Origin: Bacteroidota bacterium
Lineage (GTDB): Bacteria > Bacteroidota > Bacteroidia > Bacteroidales > JAADJA01
NCBI GenBank assembly: GCA_020444515.1
Contig: JAHLKX010000003.1
Coordinates: forward strand, 62,001-126,000
Length of the DNA: 64,000 bases
Direction of reading: 5' to 3'
Below, piece after piece: positions 53,488-61,826 of this stretch. Within the stretch, counting starts at the first letter, position 1, and every line of letters begins with the position of its first letter. Position numbers and translations under genes: made by a program. The notes under the pieces were generated by a model, which saw nothing but the letters and a program-made list of their open reading frames with translations, had not been told where the DNA came from and made no database searches.

Positions 53488-54474
53488 ATGAAAGTCGCAG
53501 TTGTCGGAGCTACCGGTTTGGTTGGCCGGGTTATGCTGGAAGTACTGAAAGAGAGGAAATTCAATGTATCTGCCCTCATCCCGGCTGCTTCCGAAAAATC
53601 AGTTGGTAAAAAAATTGACTTTGACAATCAGGAATATGAAGTCGTTAATATGCAAACGGCTGTCAAAAGGAAGCCAGATATCGCCCTTTTTTCAGCGGGG
53701 GGGACTACTTCAATGGAATGGGCAACTGAATTCGCAAACGCCGGTTGCTTTGTGATCGACAATTCTTCCGCATGGCGCATGGATCCGGATAAAAAACTGG
53801 TGGTCCCTGAGATCAATGCCAATTTATTAACAGCGGATGACAAAATCATTGCCAATCCCAACTGTTCCACCATTCAATTGGTAATGGCCCTTGCCCCTTT
53901 GCATCAAAAATATGAGATACAGAGATTGGTGATCTCCACCTACCAGTCTGTTTCCGGCTCCGGTATTCGGGCAGTCAGGCAAATGGAAAATGAAAGGCAG
54001 GGTTTGGATTCAGAGAAGTTTTATCAGCATGCCATTGATAAAAATTGCATTCCGCAATGTGATGTTTTTGCCGATCTGGGTTATACCAAAGAAGAATGGA
54101 AACTGATCAACGAAACCCGCAAGATCCTCCGAGCTCCGGGGATAAAGATCACCGCTACCTGTGTTCGTGTCCCAGTTGATGGGGGTCATTCAGAAAGTGT
54201 GAATATTCAGTTTCAAAAGGAGTTCAAAATTGATGAAGTCCGTGAATTGCTGGCGACCACATCCGGCATTATTATCCAGGATAATCCCATAAAGGGCGAA
54301 TATCCAATGCCGTTGAATGCCAAAGGAAAAGATGAAGTTTTTATTGGAAGAATCCGGCGTGATTTTTCACAGAAAAACGGATTAAACCTTTGGATCGTAT
54401 CGGATAACCTTCGCAAGGGAGCAGCCACCAACGCTGTTCAAATTGCTGAATACCTCGCCGGCAGATTTTTTTAA
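53488..54474 (+). CDS. asd: aspartate-semialdehyde dehydrogenase
   Basis: A 328-residue enzyme with GATGLVG (residues 7-13) for NADP, the catalytic Cys126 in NPNCSTIQ, and His234 in VDGGHSESVN. It reduces aspartyl phosphate to aspartate semialdehyde, the branch compound for lysine/diaminopimelate, threonine and methionine. It is transcribed divergently from the PLP enzyme-hom operon and towards lysC, whose stop it overlaps by 4 bases. Confidence 0.96.
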   Translation: MKVAVVGATGLVGRVMLEVLKERKFNVSALIPAASEKSVGKKIDFDNQEYEVVNMQTAVKRKPDIALFSAGGTTSMEWATEFANAGCFVIDNSSAWRMDPDKKLVVPEINANLLTADDKIIANPNCSTIQLVMALAPLHQKYEIQRLVISTYQSVSGSGIRAVRQMENERQGLDSEKFYQHAIDKNCIPQCDVFADLGYTKEEWKLINETRKILRAPGIKITATCVRVPVDGGHSESVNIQFQKEFKIDEVRELLATTSGIIIQDNPIKGEYPMPLNAKGKDEVFIGRIRRDFSQKNGLNLWIVSDNLRKGAATNAVQIAEYLAGRFF

Positions 54475-55727
54475 GTTAAAACCAACTGAGCGGTATATCG
54501 ACTGCGTTGCTCAACCAGTACCTGTCCATTCTCGGACCAATCATTGATCAGCTCCTGCGTGTAGTTCCGAATGGTAACCAATCTTAATCCCTTATTATAA
54601 AGCACACGAAAGTCCTTTTGAAGTTGACGAATGAGCTCTTCCACAGCCTGCCCTCGTGGTGTGTCTACACAAAATGAGAAGCTGATGGCTGAATGTTGCA
54701 TCAGGTTGGCCTTTACACGGAAACTGTGCAGCAGATCAAACAATCGTATCAAATTGAATTCCGATATAAAAGAAAGGTCTTTATTGGAAATGGAAATCAA
54801 CACCTGATTTTCCAGAACGATAATAAATGGCAGGCGCTCAGTTTGCAATCCCTGGCTACCAACTGTTGTCCCGGATTTTTCGGGTGCATGAAAACTTTTT
54901 ACATACAGCGGAATTTGCTTATCATAAAGCGGTTTGATTGTTTTCGGATGGATCACTTTCGCCCCATAATAGGTCAGCTCTATCACTTCCTGGTAGTCTA
55001 ATTTTTCGACTTTCTGGACCTCCTTGAAAAATGCTGGATCTGCATTATAAATCCCTTCTACATCCTTCCACAGGATCACCTCTTCAGCATCCAGAAAATA
55101 AGCAAGTAAAGCTGCGGTATAATCCGATCCCTCACGACCCAGGGTTGTAGTATGACCCGCCTGGTCGGAACCAATAAATCCTTGTGTTATATAACAACCA
55201 GTGGCGTTCTTTTGAAAATAATGACGACAGTTTTCACCAGAAACCTCAGAATCAACTATGGCTTCCCGGTAATTTGAATCGGTCTTCAACAAGTCGCGAA
55301 TATCAGTCCATTGATTATCAATTCCTTCTTTTGCCAGCCAGGCACTGACGATCTGTGTAGAAACCAACTCACCAATCGAAATCACCCGGTCATACAGAAA
55401 ATTATAATCCCGATCAGCATACTCCTTTATGGTGGTAGCGGCTTCATCAAAAAGCCTTTTTACAAAGGCATAAACAGGATGATCAGGTTTGTCGAAAAGC
55501 GCATCCAGGATCGACCTGTGTTGAACGAAAAGTTGCTCCAGTAAAAAATCGGAATTCCCATTGGGTTTGCGACTTTCATCCAGAATTGCTTCCAGCCCAT
55601 TGGTTGTTTTCCCCATGGCTGAAATCACCACAATTAATGGCCGTTTTGCCCGAACAATGATTTGTGCTAAGTTTTTCACTGCATCGGCATTTTTCACAGA
55701 GGCGCCACCAAACTTATAGACGATCAT
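54471..55727 (-). CDS. lysC: aspartate kinase (monofunctional)
   Basis: A 418-residue amino-acid kinase with the KFGGASVKNADAV start (residues 5-17), VISAMGKTTNGLEAIL near 35-50, GREGSDYTAALLAYFL near 198-213, and VIHPKTIKPLYD near 254-265. The last 120 residues look like ACT-type regulatory sequence. It phosphorylates aspartate, the first step of the pathway served by asd and hom. It is not fused to a homoserine dehydrogenase, unlike ThrA-type proteins. It shares a 4-base 3' overlap with asd and is divergent from lpd. Confidence 0.95.
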   Translation of the reverse strand: MIVYKFGGASVKNADAVKNLAQIIVRAKRPLIVVISAMGKTTNGLEAILDESRKPNGNSDFLLEQLFVQHRSILDALFDKPDHPVYAFVKRLFDEAATTIKEYADRDYNFLYDRVISIGELVSTQIVSAWLAKEGIDNQWTDIRDLLKTDSNYREAIVDSEVSGENCRHYFQKNATGCYITQGFIGSDQAGHTTTLGREGSDYTAALLAYFLDAEEVILWKDVEGIYNADPAFFKEVQKVEKLDYQEVIELTYYGAKVIHPKTIKPLYDKQIPLYVKSFHAPEKSGTTVGSQGLQTERLPFIIVLENQVLISISNKDLSFISEFNLIRLFDLLHSFRVKANLMQHSAISFSFCVDTPRGQAVEELIRQLQKDFRVLYNKGLRLVTIRNYTQELINDWSENGQVLVEQRSRYTAQLVLT

Positions 55728-55749
55728 TTTGTTTAGTTAATCAGTGCGA

Positions 55750-55757
55750 CAAAAATA
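55750..55757 (-). promoter_or_regulatory. candidate -7 element of lysC
   Basis: TATTTTTG on the minus strand fits TAnnTTTG and lies 22 bases before the lysC ATG at 55727. No -33 TTTG is clear. Confidence 0.42.
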
Positions 55758-55788
55758 AACAAACGTCACTTCGTAGCTTAAATTTTAA

Positions 55789-55796
55789 TAATTTTG
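55789..55796 (+). promoter_or_regulatory. candidate -7 element of lpd
   Basis: TAATTTTG fits TAnnTTTG and lies 33 bases before the lpd ATG at 55830. With the lysC element it forms a divergent promoter pair within 50 bases. Confidence 0.42.
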
Positions 55797-55829
55797 CACC
55801 TTTATTTGTAAACAGATAAATCAAGACTT

Positions 55830-57221
55830 ATGAATTATGATGTTATCGTTATAGGGAGCGGTCCTGGTGGCTATGTAGCTGCCATCCGGGCATCCCAGTT
55901 GGGACTCAAAACAGCTGTTGTCGAAAAAGCAGAGATCGGGGGTGTTTGCCTCAATTGGGGATGCATTCCTACCAAAGCCTTGCTGAAAAGTGCACAGGTC
56001 TTCAATTATATCAACCATGCTTCAGATTATGGGATTACGATCGACGGAGAAGCCAAACCCGATTTTGGTGGAATGGTCAAGCGCAGCCGTGGCGTTGCCG
56101 ATGGGATGAGCAAAGGAATTCAATTTCTTTTCAAAAAAAATAAAATTGAACAGATCATCGGGAGTGGAAAAGTAAAACCAGGTAAAAAGGTAGAAGTTAC
56201 TGATGATAAAGGCAAAAAAACCGAATATACAGCCAAACATATTATCATTGCGACGGGCGCCCGCTCCAAAGAACTTCCAAATCTCAAACAGGACGGTAAA
56301 AAGATCATCGGATACCGTGAAGCTATGAACCTCGACAAACAACCTAAATCGATGGTAATCGTTGGTTCAGGAGCGATCGGTTCGGAGTTTGCCTTTTTCT
56401 ATCACTCCATTGGCACAGATGTTACCCTGGTGGAGTTTATGCCGACTCTTGTTCCGCTGGAAGATGAAGAAGTTGCCAAACAGCTTGAGCGCAGTTTCAA
56501 AAAAGCCAAAATGAAAGTAATGACTAATTCCTCCGTCGAATCAGTTGATACCAAAGGCAAAACCTGTAAGGTTAAAATTAAAACCAAAAAAGGAGAAGAA
56601 ATTATTGAAGCAGATATCGTACTTTCTGCTGTCGGCATCAAATCAAACATCGAAGACATCGGGCTTGAAGATCTGGGGATAAAGGTTGAAAAAGATAAGA
56701 TTGTTGTCGATGAATTTTATCGAACAGGTGTTGAAGGGTATTATGCCATTGGGGATTGTGTTCCCGGACCAGCATTAGCCCATGTGGCCTCTGCCGAAGG
56801 AATTTGTTGTGTGGAAAAAATTGCCGGACTTGATCCTGAACCGATTGATTATGGCAATGTTCCGGGCTGTACCTACACCAATCCTGAGATTGCTTCGGTT
56901 GGAATGACAGAAAAACAAGCCAAAGAGGCCGGCTATGAGCTCAAGGTAGGTAAATTCCCGTATTCAGCTTCTGGTAAGGCCAGTGCTGCCGGCAATAAAG
57001 ATGGTTTCGTTAAGGTGATCTTTGATGCGAAGTATGGAGAGTGGCTGGGCGCTCATTTTATTGGTGACAATGTAACCGAGATGATTGCTGAAGCCGTTGC
57101 TGCCAGGAAACTGGAAACCACCGGTCATGAAATCCTTAAATCGATCCACCCGCACCCGACCATGTCGGAAGCGGTAATGGAAGCTGTGGCAGCAGCCTAC
57201 GACGAAGTGATCCATTTATAG
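55830..57221 (+). CDS. lpd: dihydrolipoyl dehydrogenase (E3)
   Basis: A 463-residue FAD disulfide oxidoreductase. FAD site GSGPGGYVAAIRA (residues 9-21), redox pair Cys40/Cys45 in GGVCLNWGCIPTKA, NAD site IVGSGAIGSEFA, and the C-terminal His442/Glu447 in HPHPTMSEA. It reoxidises the lipoyl groups of pyruvate, 2-oxoglutarate or branched-chain dehydrogenases or the glycine cleavage system. None of these partners is adjacent, so it is probably a shared E3. A hairpin follows the stop. Confidence 0.95.
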   Translation: MNYDVIVIGSGPGGYVAAIRASQLGLKTAVVEKAEIGGVCLNWGCIPTKALLKSAQVFNYINHASDYGITIDGEAKPDFGGMVKRSRGVADGMSKGIQFLFKKNKIEQIIGSGKVKPGKKVEVTDDKGKKTEYTAKHIIIATGARSKELPNLKQDGKKIIGYREAMNLDKQPKSMVIVGSGAIGSEFAFFYHSIGTDVTLVEFMPTLVPLEDEEVAKQLERSFKKAKMKVMTNSSVESVDTKGKTCKVKIKTKKGEEIIEADIVLSAVGIKSNIEDIGLEDLGIKVEKDKIVVDEFYRTGVEGYYAIGDCVPGPALAHVASAEGICCVEKIAGLDPEPIDYGNVPGCTYTNPEIASVGMTEKQAKEAGYELKVGKFPYSASGKASAAGNKDGFVKVIFDAKYGEWLGAHFIGDNVTEMIAEAVAARKLETTGHEILKSIHPHPTMSEAVMEAVAAAYDEVIHL

Positions 57222-57239
57222 AAATCAAAAAAAATCAGA

Positions 57240-57271
57240 CCCCGACAGGTCCTCGGATGCTGTCGGGTTTA
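57240..57271 (+). terminator. terminator after lpd
   Basis: CCCGACAG (57241-57248) pairs with CTGTCGGG (57260-57267) around an 11-base loop, followed by TTTATT. An A-rich stretch precedes it. It lies 19 bases after the lpd stop and 10 bases before the next start. Confidence 0.7.
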
Positions 57272-57281
57272 TTGTATTTGC

Positions 57282-57824
57282 ATGAAACTTATCCGAACAA
57301 AAATTGAAGGTTTGCTCATCATTGAACCCAGGGTTCTCATTGATGATCGGGGTTATTTTTTTGAATCCTTCCGTCAGGATCGATTGAGAGAATTTGGGAT
57401 TAATGAACCATTTGTTCAGGATAATGAAAGCAAATCGGAGAAAAATGTATTGCGTGGACTCCATTTTCAAAAACCACCTTATGCTCAGGGCAAACTGGTG
57501 CGGGTGGTGAAAGGTGCGGTTTTGGATGTGGCTGTTGACATCCGGCAAAAATCAGCCACCTTTGGGCAATGGTTTTCCCATGAATTAACTGAGGAAAATA
57601 AAACCATGCTATGGATACCTGTTGGATTCGCGCATGGATTTCTTACCCTCAGGAATGAGACCATTTTTCAGTATAAATGCACCAATTATTACAATCAGGA
57701 ATCCGAAGGAAGCATCCTGTGGAACGATCCCGATTTAAATATACAATGGAATGTTAAAAATCCTAACATCTCGGATAAAGATCAAAAAGCACCTTTGTTG
57801 AACCAGCTTAACAGCCCTTTCTAG
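57282..57824 (+). CDS. rfbC: dTDP-4-dehydrorhamnose 3,5-epimerase-like protein
   Basis: A 180-residue RmlC-type cupin. It keeps the family pattern well: GYFFESFRQDRLREFGI near 24-40, NVLRGLHFQKPPYAQGKLV near 55-73 with the active-site His, VLDVAVDIRQKSATFGQW, VGFAHGFLTL, and FQYKCTNYYNQESEGSI near 130-146. It would epimerise dTDP-4-keto-6-deoxyglucose towards L-rhamnose. The partner genes rfbA, rfbB and rfbD are not next to it. It is closer to the standard family than the cassette copy at 33135. A weak TGTATTTG lies just before the ATG. The transglycosylase gene follows by 6 bases. Confidence 0.88.
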   Translation: MKLIRTKIEGLLIIEPRVLIDDRGYFFESFRQDRLREFGINEPFVQDNESKSEKNVLRGLHFQKPPYAQGKLVRVVKGAVLDVAVDIRQKSATFGQWFSHELTEENKTMLWIPVGFAHGFLTLRNETIFQYKCTNYYNQESEGSILWNDPDLNIQWNVKNPNISDKDQKAPLLNQLNSPF

Positions 57825-57830
57825 CAAACT

Positions 57831-58760
57831 ATGCAAGCACATTCTTTACGTAAAATATTATTATTGAGCCTGATCCTGGTCTTTTCGGCAGGACTTGTAA
57901 TGATTTTCTCTTTCGCAGGAGATACCCAGGAAGAGAATTCCTTGAAGACCAATCAACCACCCGTATCCAATTTTTCTGTTTATCCTCCGGATATACCAAC
58001 CAACATAACATTTGCTGGAGAAAATGCCCAAATGGATCTCTTTTACGTGAGGGAGAGCCTCGACCGGGAATTGCTGGTAAATACATACTGGCACAGTTCA
58101 ACCATTTTAATGCTCAAACGGGCAAACCGATGGTTCCCGGTCATTGAACCGATCCTGAAAGAATATAACATACCAGATGACTTTAAATATTTGGCCCTGA
58201 CCGAGAGTGGTTTTTTAAATGTTGTATCACCAAAAGGTGCCACCGGCTTCTGGCAGTTTCTCGAAAAAACGGCCAAAGAATACGGACTGGAGATCAATGA
58301 TTATGTAGACGAGCGGTATAATGTTGAAAAATCAACAGAAGCTGCATGCAGGTATTTTCTTGATTCTTTTGAGGAATACCAAAACTGGACCCTTGTTGGG
58401 GCTGCCTACAATGCCGGTAAACGAAGGATCACCGAGTCACTTGAACAACAAAAGGCAGATAACTATTATGATCTATACCTGAATGATGAAACATCACGGT
58501 ATATATACAGGATCATGGCCATAAAGATCATATGCGAAAACCCTGCTGCCTATGGGTTTATGCTTGATCCAAAAGACCTTTATCCAGCCGCTAATCTTAA
58601 AAAGGAGCTGGTAGAGCAATCCATCCCAAGCCTTGTTGATTATGCCCTTGAACATCATATCACGTATAAACTTTTAAAAGAATACAACCCCTGGTTGCGA
58701 TCGGATAAACTACCCAATAGCACTAGCAAACAATACTACATCAGTTTACCTTTGGACTGA
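57831..58760 (+). CDS. lytic transglycosylase (MltD/SLT type)
   Basis: A 309-residue protein with an N-terminal signal or anchor helix (about 8-28) and an SLT domain: IPDDFKYLALTESGFLN near 114-130 with catalytic Glu125, SPKGATGFWQFLEKTAKEYGL near 132-152, and NWTLVGAAYNAGKRRI near 189-204. It cleaves peptidoglycan glycan chains with formation of 1,6-anhydro ends. The C-terminal 70 residues have a LysM-like HHITYKLLKEYNPWL motif. It lies 6 bases after the rfbC-like gene and about 40 bases before uvrA. Confidence 0.87.
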   Translation: MQAHSLRKILLLSLILVFSAGLVMIFSFAGDTQEENSLKTNQPPVSNFSVYPPDIPTNITFAGENAQMDLFYVRESLDRELLVNTYWHSSTILMLKRANRWFPVIEPILKEYNIPDDFKYLALTESGFLNVVSPKGATGFWQFLEKTAKEYGLEINDYVDERYNVEKSTEAACRYFLDSFEEYQNWTLVGAAYNAGKRRITESLEQQKADNYYDLYLNDETSRYIYRIMAIKIICENPAAYGFMLDPKDLYPAANLKKELVEQSIPSLVDYALEHHITYKLLKEYNPWLRSDKLPNSTSKQYYISLPLD

Positions 58761-58799
58761 TGATTTGATCATACGAAATAAATTTATGGAAGAAGAGAC

Positions 58800-61667
58800 T
58801 TGCAGTTGAAACAGGAAAACATTGACATCGAGCAGGAAACCAGGATAAGGGAAGACGAATACCTTGAAGTATATGGTGCCCGTGTACACAACCTCAAAGA
58901 CGTCGACCTGCGCATACCACGCAACCAACTGGTGGTGATCACCGGATTGAGCGGAAGTGGAAAATCCTCCATTGCCTTTGATACCATTTATGCCGAAGGA
59001 CAACGGCGGTATATGGAAACCTTTTCGGCCTATGCCCGCCAATTCATTGGTAACCTGGAACGCCCTGATGTGGATAAGATCACCGGATTGAGTCCTGTTA
59101 TTTCCATCGAGCAAAAATCGGTCAACAAAAACCCCCGTTCTACCGTTGGGACAACGACTGAAGTTTACGATTTCCTGCGATTGCTTTATGCCCGTGTTGC
59201 AGATGCCTACAGTTATGAATCCGGTGAATTGATGATCCGCTATAGTGAGCAACAAATTCTGGATTTGATCAGAACAACCTATGGTGGTCGCAAAGTGATA
59301 ATCCTCGCTCCGATCATCAAAGGGCGTAAGGGGCATTACCGGGAGGTATTCGAACAATTCCGTAAGCAGGGTTTTCTCAGCGTAAGAACCGATGGCGAGA
59401 TTCATGAAATCGTTTTCGGACTGCAACTCGATCGTTATAAAGTGCATGACATTGAGCTGGTGGTGGATAAGATCAGGGTGGATGAAGAATCGGACCGCCG
59501 TTTGATCCAATCGGTTCAACTGGCCATGAAATATGGCAAGGGATCGGTAATGATCCTTGATCACGAAACCGACGAAGTGAAGCATTTCAGCAAAGCACTG
59601 ATGTGCCCCGTTACTGGTATTTCATATAACGAACCGGAGCCCAACACTTTTTCATTCAATTCGCCTTACGGTGCCTGCCCTAAATGCAACGGGCTTGGAA
59701 CGGTAACCGAAATCGATCTTAAAAAGATTTTTCCCGACGAAAAGAAAAGTATTCGCAAAGGCGGAATTGCTCCACTTGGTGAATACAAACACAACTGGAT
59801 TTTCCACCAGATGGAGGCCATCGGTGATAAATACGATTTTTCTTTAGATACCCCTGTAAAGGATATTCCCGATGAGGCCATTTCTACGATCCTTTATGGT
59901 TCGGATGAAAATTATAAGATCAAAAAGGAGTATATGGGAGTCACCTCTACCTATACCCTCAATTTTGAAGGAGTTGTTAATTTTATCAACAACCAGTTCA
60001 ATGATTCCGGCTCGGGAAGCATCCGCAAGTGGGCATATAATTTTATGAACTCAGTGACCTGCCTGGAATGCAAAGGGCAAAGGCTAAGGAAAGAATCCTT
60101 ATGGTTTAAGATTGATGAAAAGAATATTTCTGAACTGGCCAATTACGATTTGATCCGACTAAATGATTGGGTGGATGGCCTGGAAGCTAAGCTCAGCGAC
60201 AAAAAGAAACTGATCGCTCATGAGATCATTCGGGAAATCAAAACCCGGATTAAATTCTTGCTGGATGTTGGCCTGGAATACCTGGCACTGAACAGGCCTG
60301 CCAGAAGCCTGTCAGGCGGTGAATCGCAGCGGATCAGGCTGGCGACTCAAATCGGCTCTCAACTCACGAGCGTACTCTATATCCTCGACGAACCAAGCAT
60401 CGGTCTACATCAACGTGATAATTTGCGGTTAATTCAATCATTAAAAGACCTGCGTGATATTGGTAATTCAGTGATCGTTGTTGAGCACGACAAAGAGACC
60501 ATCCTTTCGGCTGATTATGTCATAGATATTGGCCCGGGAGCAGGAAGACATGGTGGTGAAATCGTAGCCCAGGGCTCACCGACGGAAATGGTGGAATGTA
60601 AAACCATTACCTGTGAATACCTTCGTGGGAAAAAAGCCATTAAAATTCCGGAAAAACGACGGAAGAGTAATGGAAGTTTTATTGAACTGAAAGGAGCTGC
60701 CGGTAACAATTTGAAAAATGTGGATGTAAAGATCCCTTTGGGGGTGCTGGTTTGCATCACCGGGGTATCCGGCAGTGGTAAGTCCAGCCTCATCAATGAT
60801 ACACTGTTCCCCATCCTCAACAAACATTTTTACCGTTCAGAAAAAAAGCCCCTGCCTTATGGATCAATTGATGGGCTGAAACAACTCGACAAAGTGATCG
60901 ACATTGATCAGTCGCCGATAGGACGCACACCGCGTTCCAATCCGGCCACTTATACAGGTGTTTTTGATGAAATCAGAAAGCTATATGCCTCATTGCCCGA
61001 GTCGAAAGTACGGGGATATAAACCAGGACGGTTTTCCTTTAATGTTAAGGGAGGGCGATGCGAAACCTGCAAAGGTGCCGGTATCCGGGTAATTGAAATG
61101 AATTTCCTTCCAGATGTGCATGTGCATTGTGAAGACTGCAATGGCAAACGCTATAACCGCGAAACGCTGGAAGTACGTTACAAAGGCAAATCCATCAATG
61201 ATGTGCTGGAGATGTCGATCAACCAGGCGGTGGAATTTTTTGAGAATATCCCCTCCATCACACAAAAGATTAGAACATTAAAAGACGTAGGGCTGGGATA
61301 TATTACCCTGGGACAGCAATCAACAACTTTATCAGGTGGCGAAGCCCAACGAGTGAAACTCGCTTCAGAGCTTAGTAAAAAAGACACCGGACAAACCCTC
61401 TACATCCTCGACGAACCCACAACCGGCCTCCACTTTGAGGATGTGAATGTGCTCTTGCAGGTGCTTCAAAAACTGGTTGACCGCGGCAACTCCGTGCTTA
61501 TTATTGAGCATAACATGGAAGTGATCAAAGTCGCCGACCACATCATCGACCTTGGTCCCGAAGGAGGCGAAGCGGGTGGAACCATTCTCTGCACAGGCAC
61601 ACCAGAAGAAGTTGCGAAGGTGAAGAAAAGTTATACAGGGCAGTATTTGAAGGAAGAGCTAAAATAG
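58800..61667 (+). CDS. uvrA: excinuclease ABC subunit A
   Basis: A 955-residue ABC ATPase of nucleotide excision repair. It has two Walker A sites ([12 protein letters not shown] near 46-57 and [12 protein letters not shown]), signatures [11 protein letters not shown] and [11 protein letters not shown], and Walker [13 protein letters not shown] and [12 protein letters not shown]. The C-terminal zinc site is complete (GRCETCKG and HCEDCNG). In the first zinc site one side reads MCPVTGISY, with Thr in place of the second Cys, while ACPKCNG is intact. Only TTG codons (58800 or 58806) can start this frame, since a stop lies at 58779; the ATG at 58786 is out of frame. Confidence 0.95.
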   Translation: MQLKQENIDIEQETRIREDEYLEVYGARVHNLKDVDLRIPRNQLVVITGLSGSGKSSIAFDTIYAEGQRRYMETFSAYARQFIGNLERPDVDKITGLSPVISIEQKSVNKNPRSTVGTTTEVYDFLRLLYARVADAYSYESGELMIRYSEQQILDLIRTTYGGRKVIILAPIIKGRKGHYREVFEQFRKQGFLSVRTDGEIHEIVFGLQLDRYKVHDIELVVDKIRVDEESDRRLIQSVQLAMKYGKGSVMILDHETDEVKHFSKALMCPVTGISYNEPEPNTFSFNSPYGACPKCNGLGTVTEIDLKKIFPDEKKSIRKGGIAPLGEYKHNWIFHQMEAIGDKYDFSLDTPVKDIPDEAISTILYGSDENYKIKKEYMGVTSTYTLNFEGVVNFINNQFNDSGSGSIRKWAYNFMNSVTCLECKGQRLRKESLWFKIDEKNISELANYDLIRLNDWVDGLEAKLSDKKKLIAHEIIREIKTRIKFLLDVGLEYLALNRPARSLSGGESQRIRLATQIGSQLTSVLYILDEPSIGLHQRDNLRLIQSLKDLRDIGNSVIVVEHDKETILSADYVIDIGPGAGRHGGEIVAQGSPTEMVECKTITCEYLRGKKAIKIPEKRRKSNGSFIELKGAAGNNLKNVDVKIPLGVLVCITGVSGSGKSSLINDTLFPILNKHFYRSEKKPLPYGSIDGLKQLDKVIDIDQSPIGRTPRSNPATYTGVFDEIRKLYASLPESKVRGYKPGRFSFNVKGGRCETCKGAGIRVIEMNFLPDVHVHCEDCNGKRYNRETLEVRYKGKSINDVLEMSINQAVEFFENIPSITQKIRTLKDVGLGYITLGQQSTTLSGGEAQRVKLASELSKKDTGQTLYILDEPTTGLHFEDVNVLLQVLQKLVDRGNSVLIIEHNMEVIKVADHIIDLGPEGGEAGGTILCTGTPEEVAKVKKSYTGQYLKEELK

Positions 61668-61796
61668 TTCGGTATACGGCAATAATAAATAATAACAACT
61701 AAAGACCACGGCGACGTCATGGCAATCCGACAGCTGGCGAAGAAGCAATTCCACTGATCATCGGCAACAGCGAATAGCTTAGAAATGGATTTGAGA

Positions 61797-61815
61797 AGGG
61801 GATTGAAAATCCCCT
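61797..61815. terminator. hairpin between convergent uvrA and valS
   Basis: AGGGGATT (61797-61804) and AATCCCCT (61808-61815) form a perfect 8-base stem with a 3-base loop, 11 bases beyond the valS stop. T-runs are weak on both strands, so termination may be partial. The rest of 61668-61826 shows no gene. Confidence 0.5.
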
Positions 61816-61826
61816 GTGATTTATTA

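Noticed and set aside
58746..59585. 279-codon minus-strand open frame antisense to the start of uvrA
   Set aside because: It mirrors conserved UvrA sequence and has no domain pattern; coding bias of uvrA explains it.
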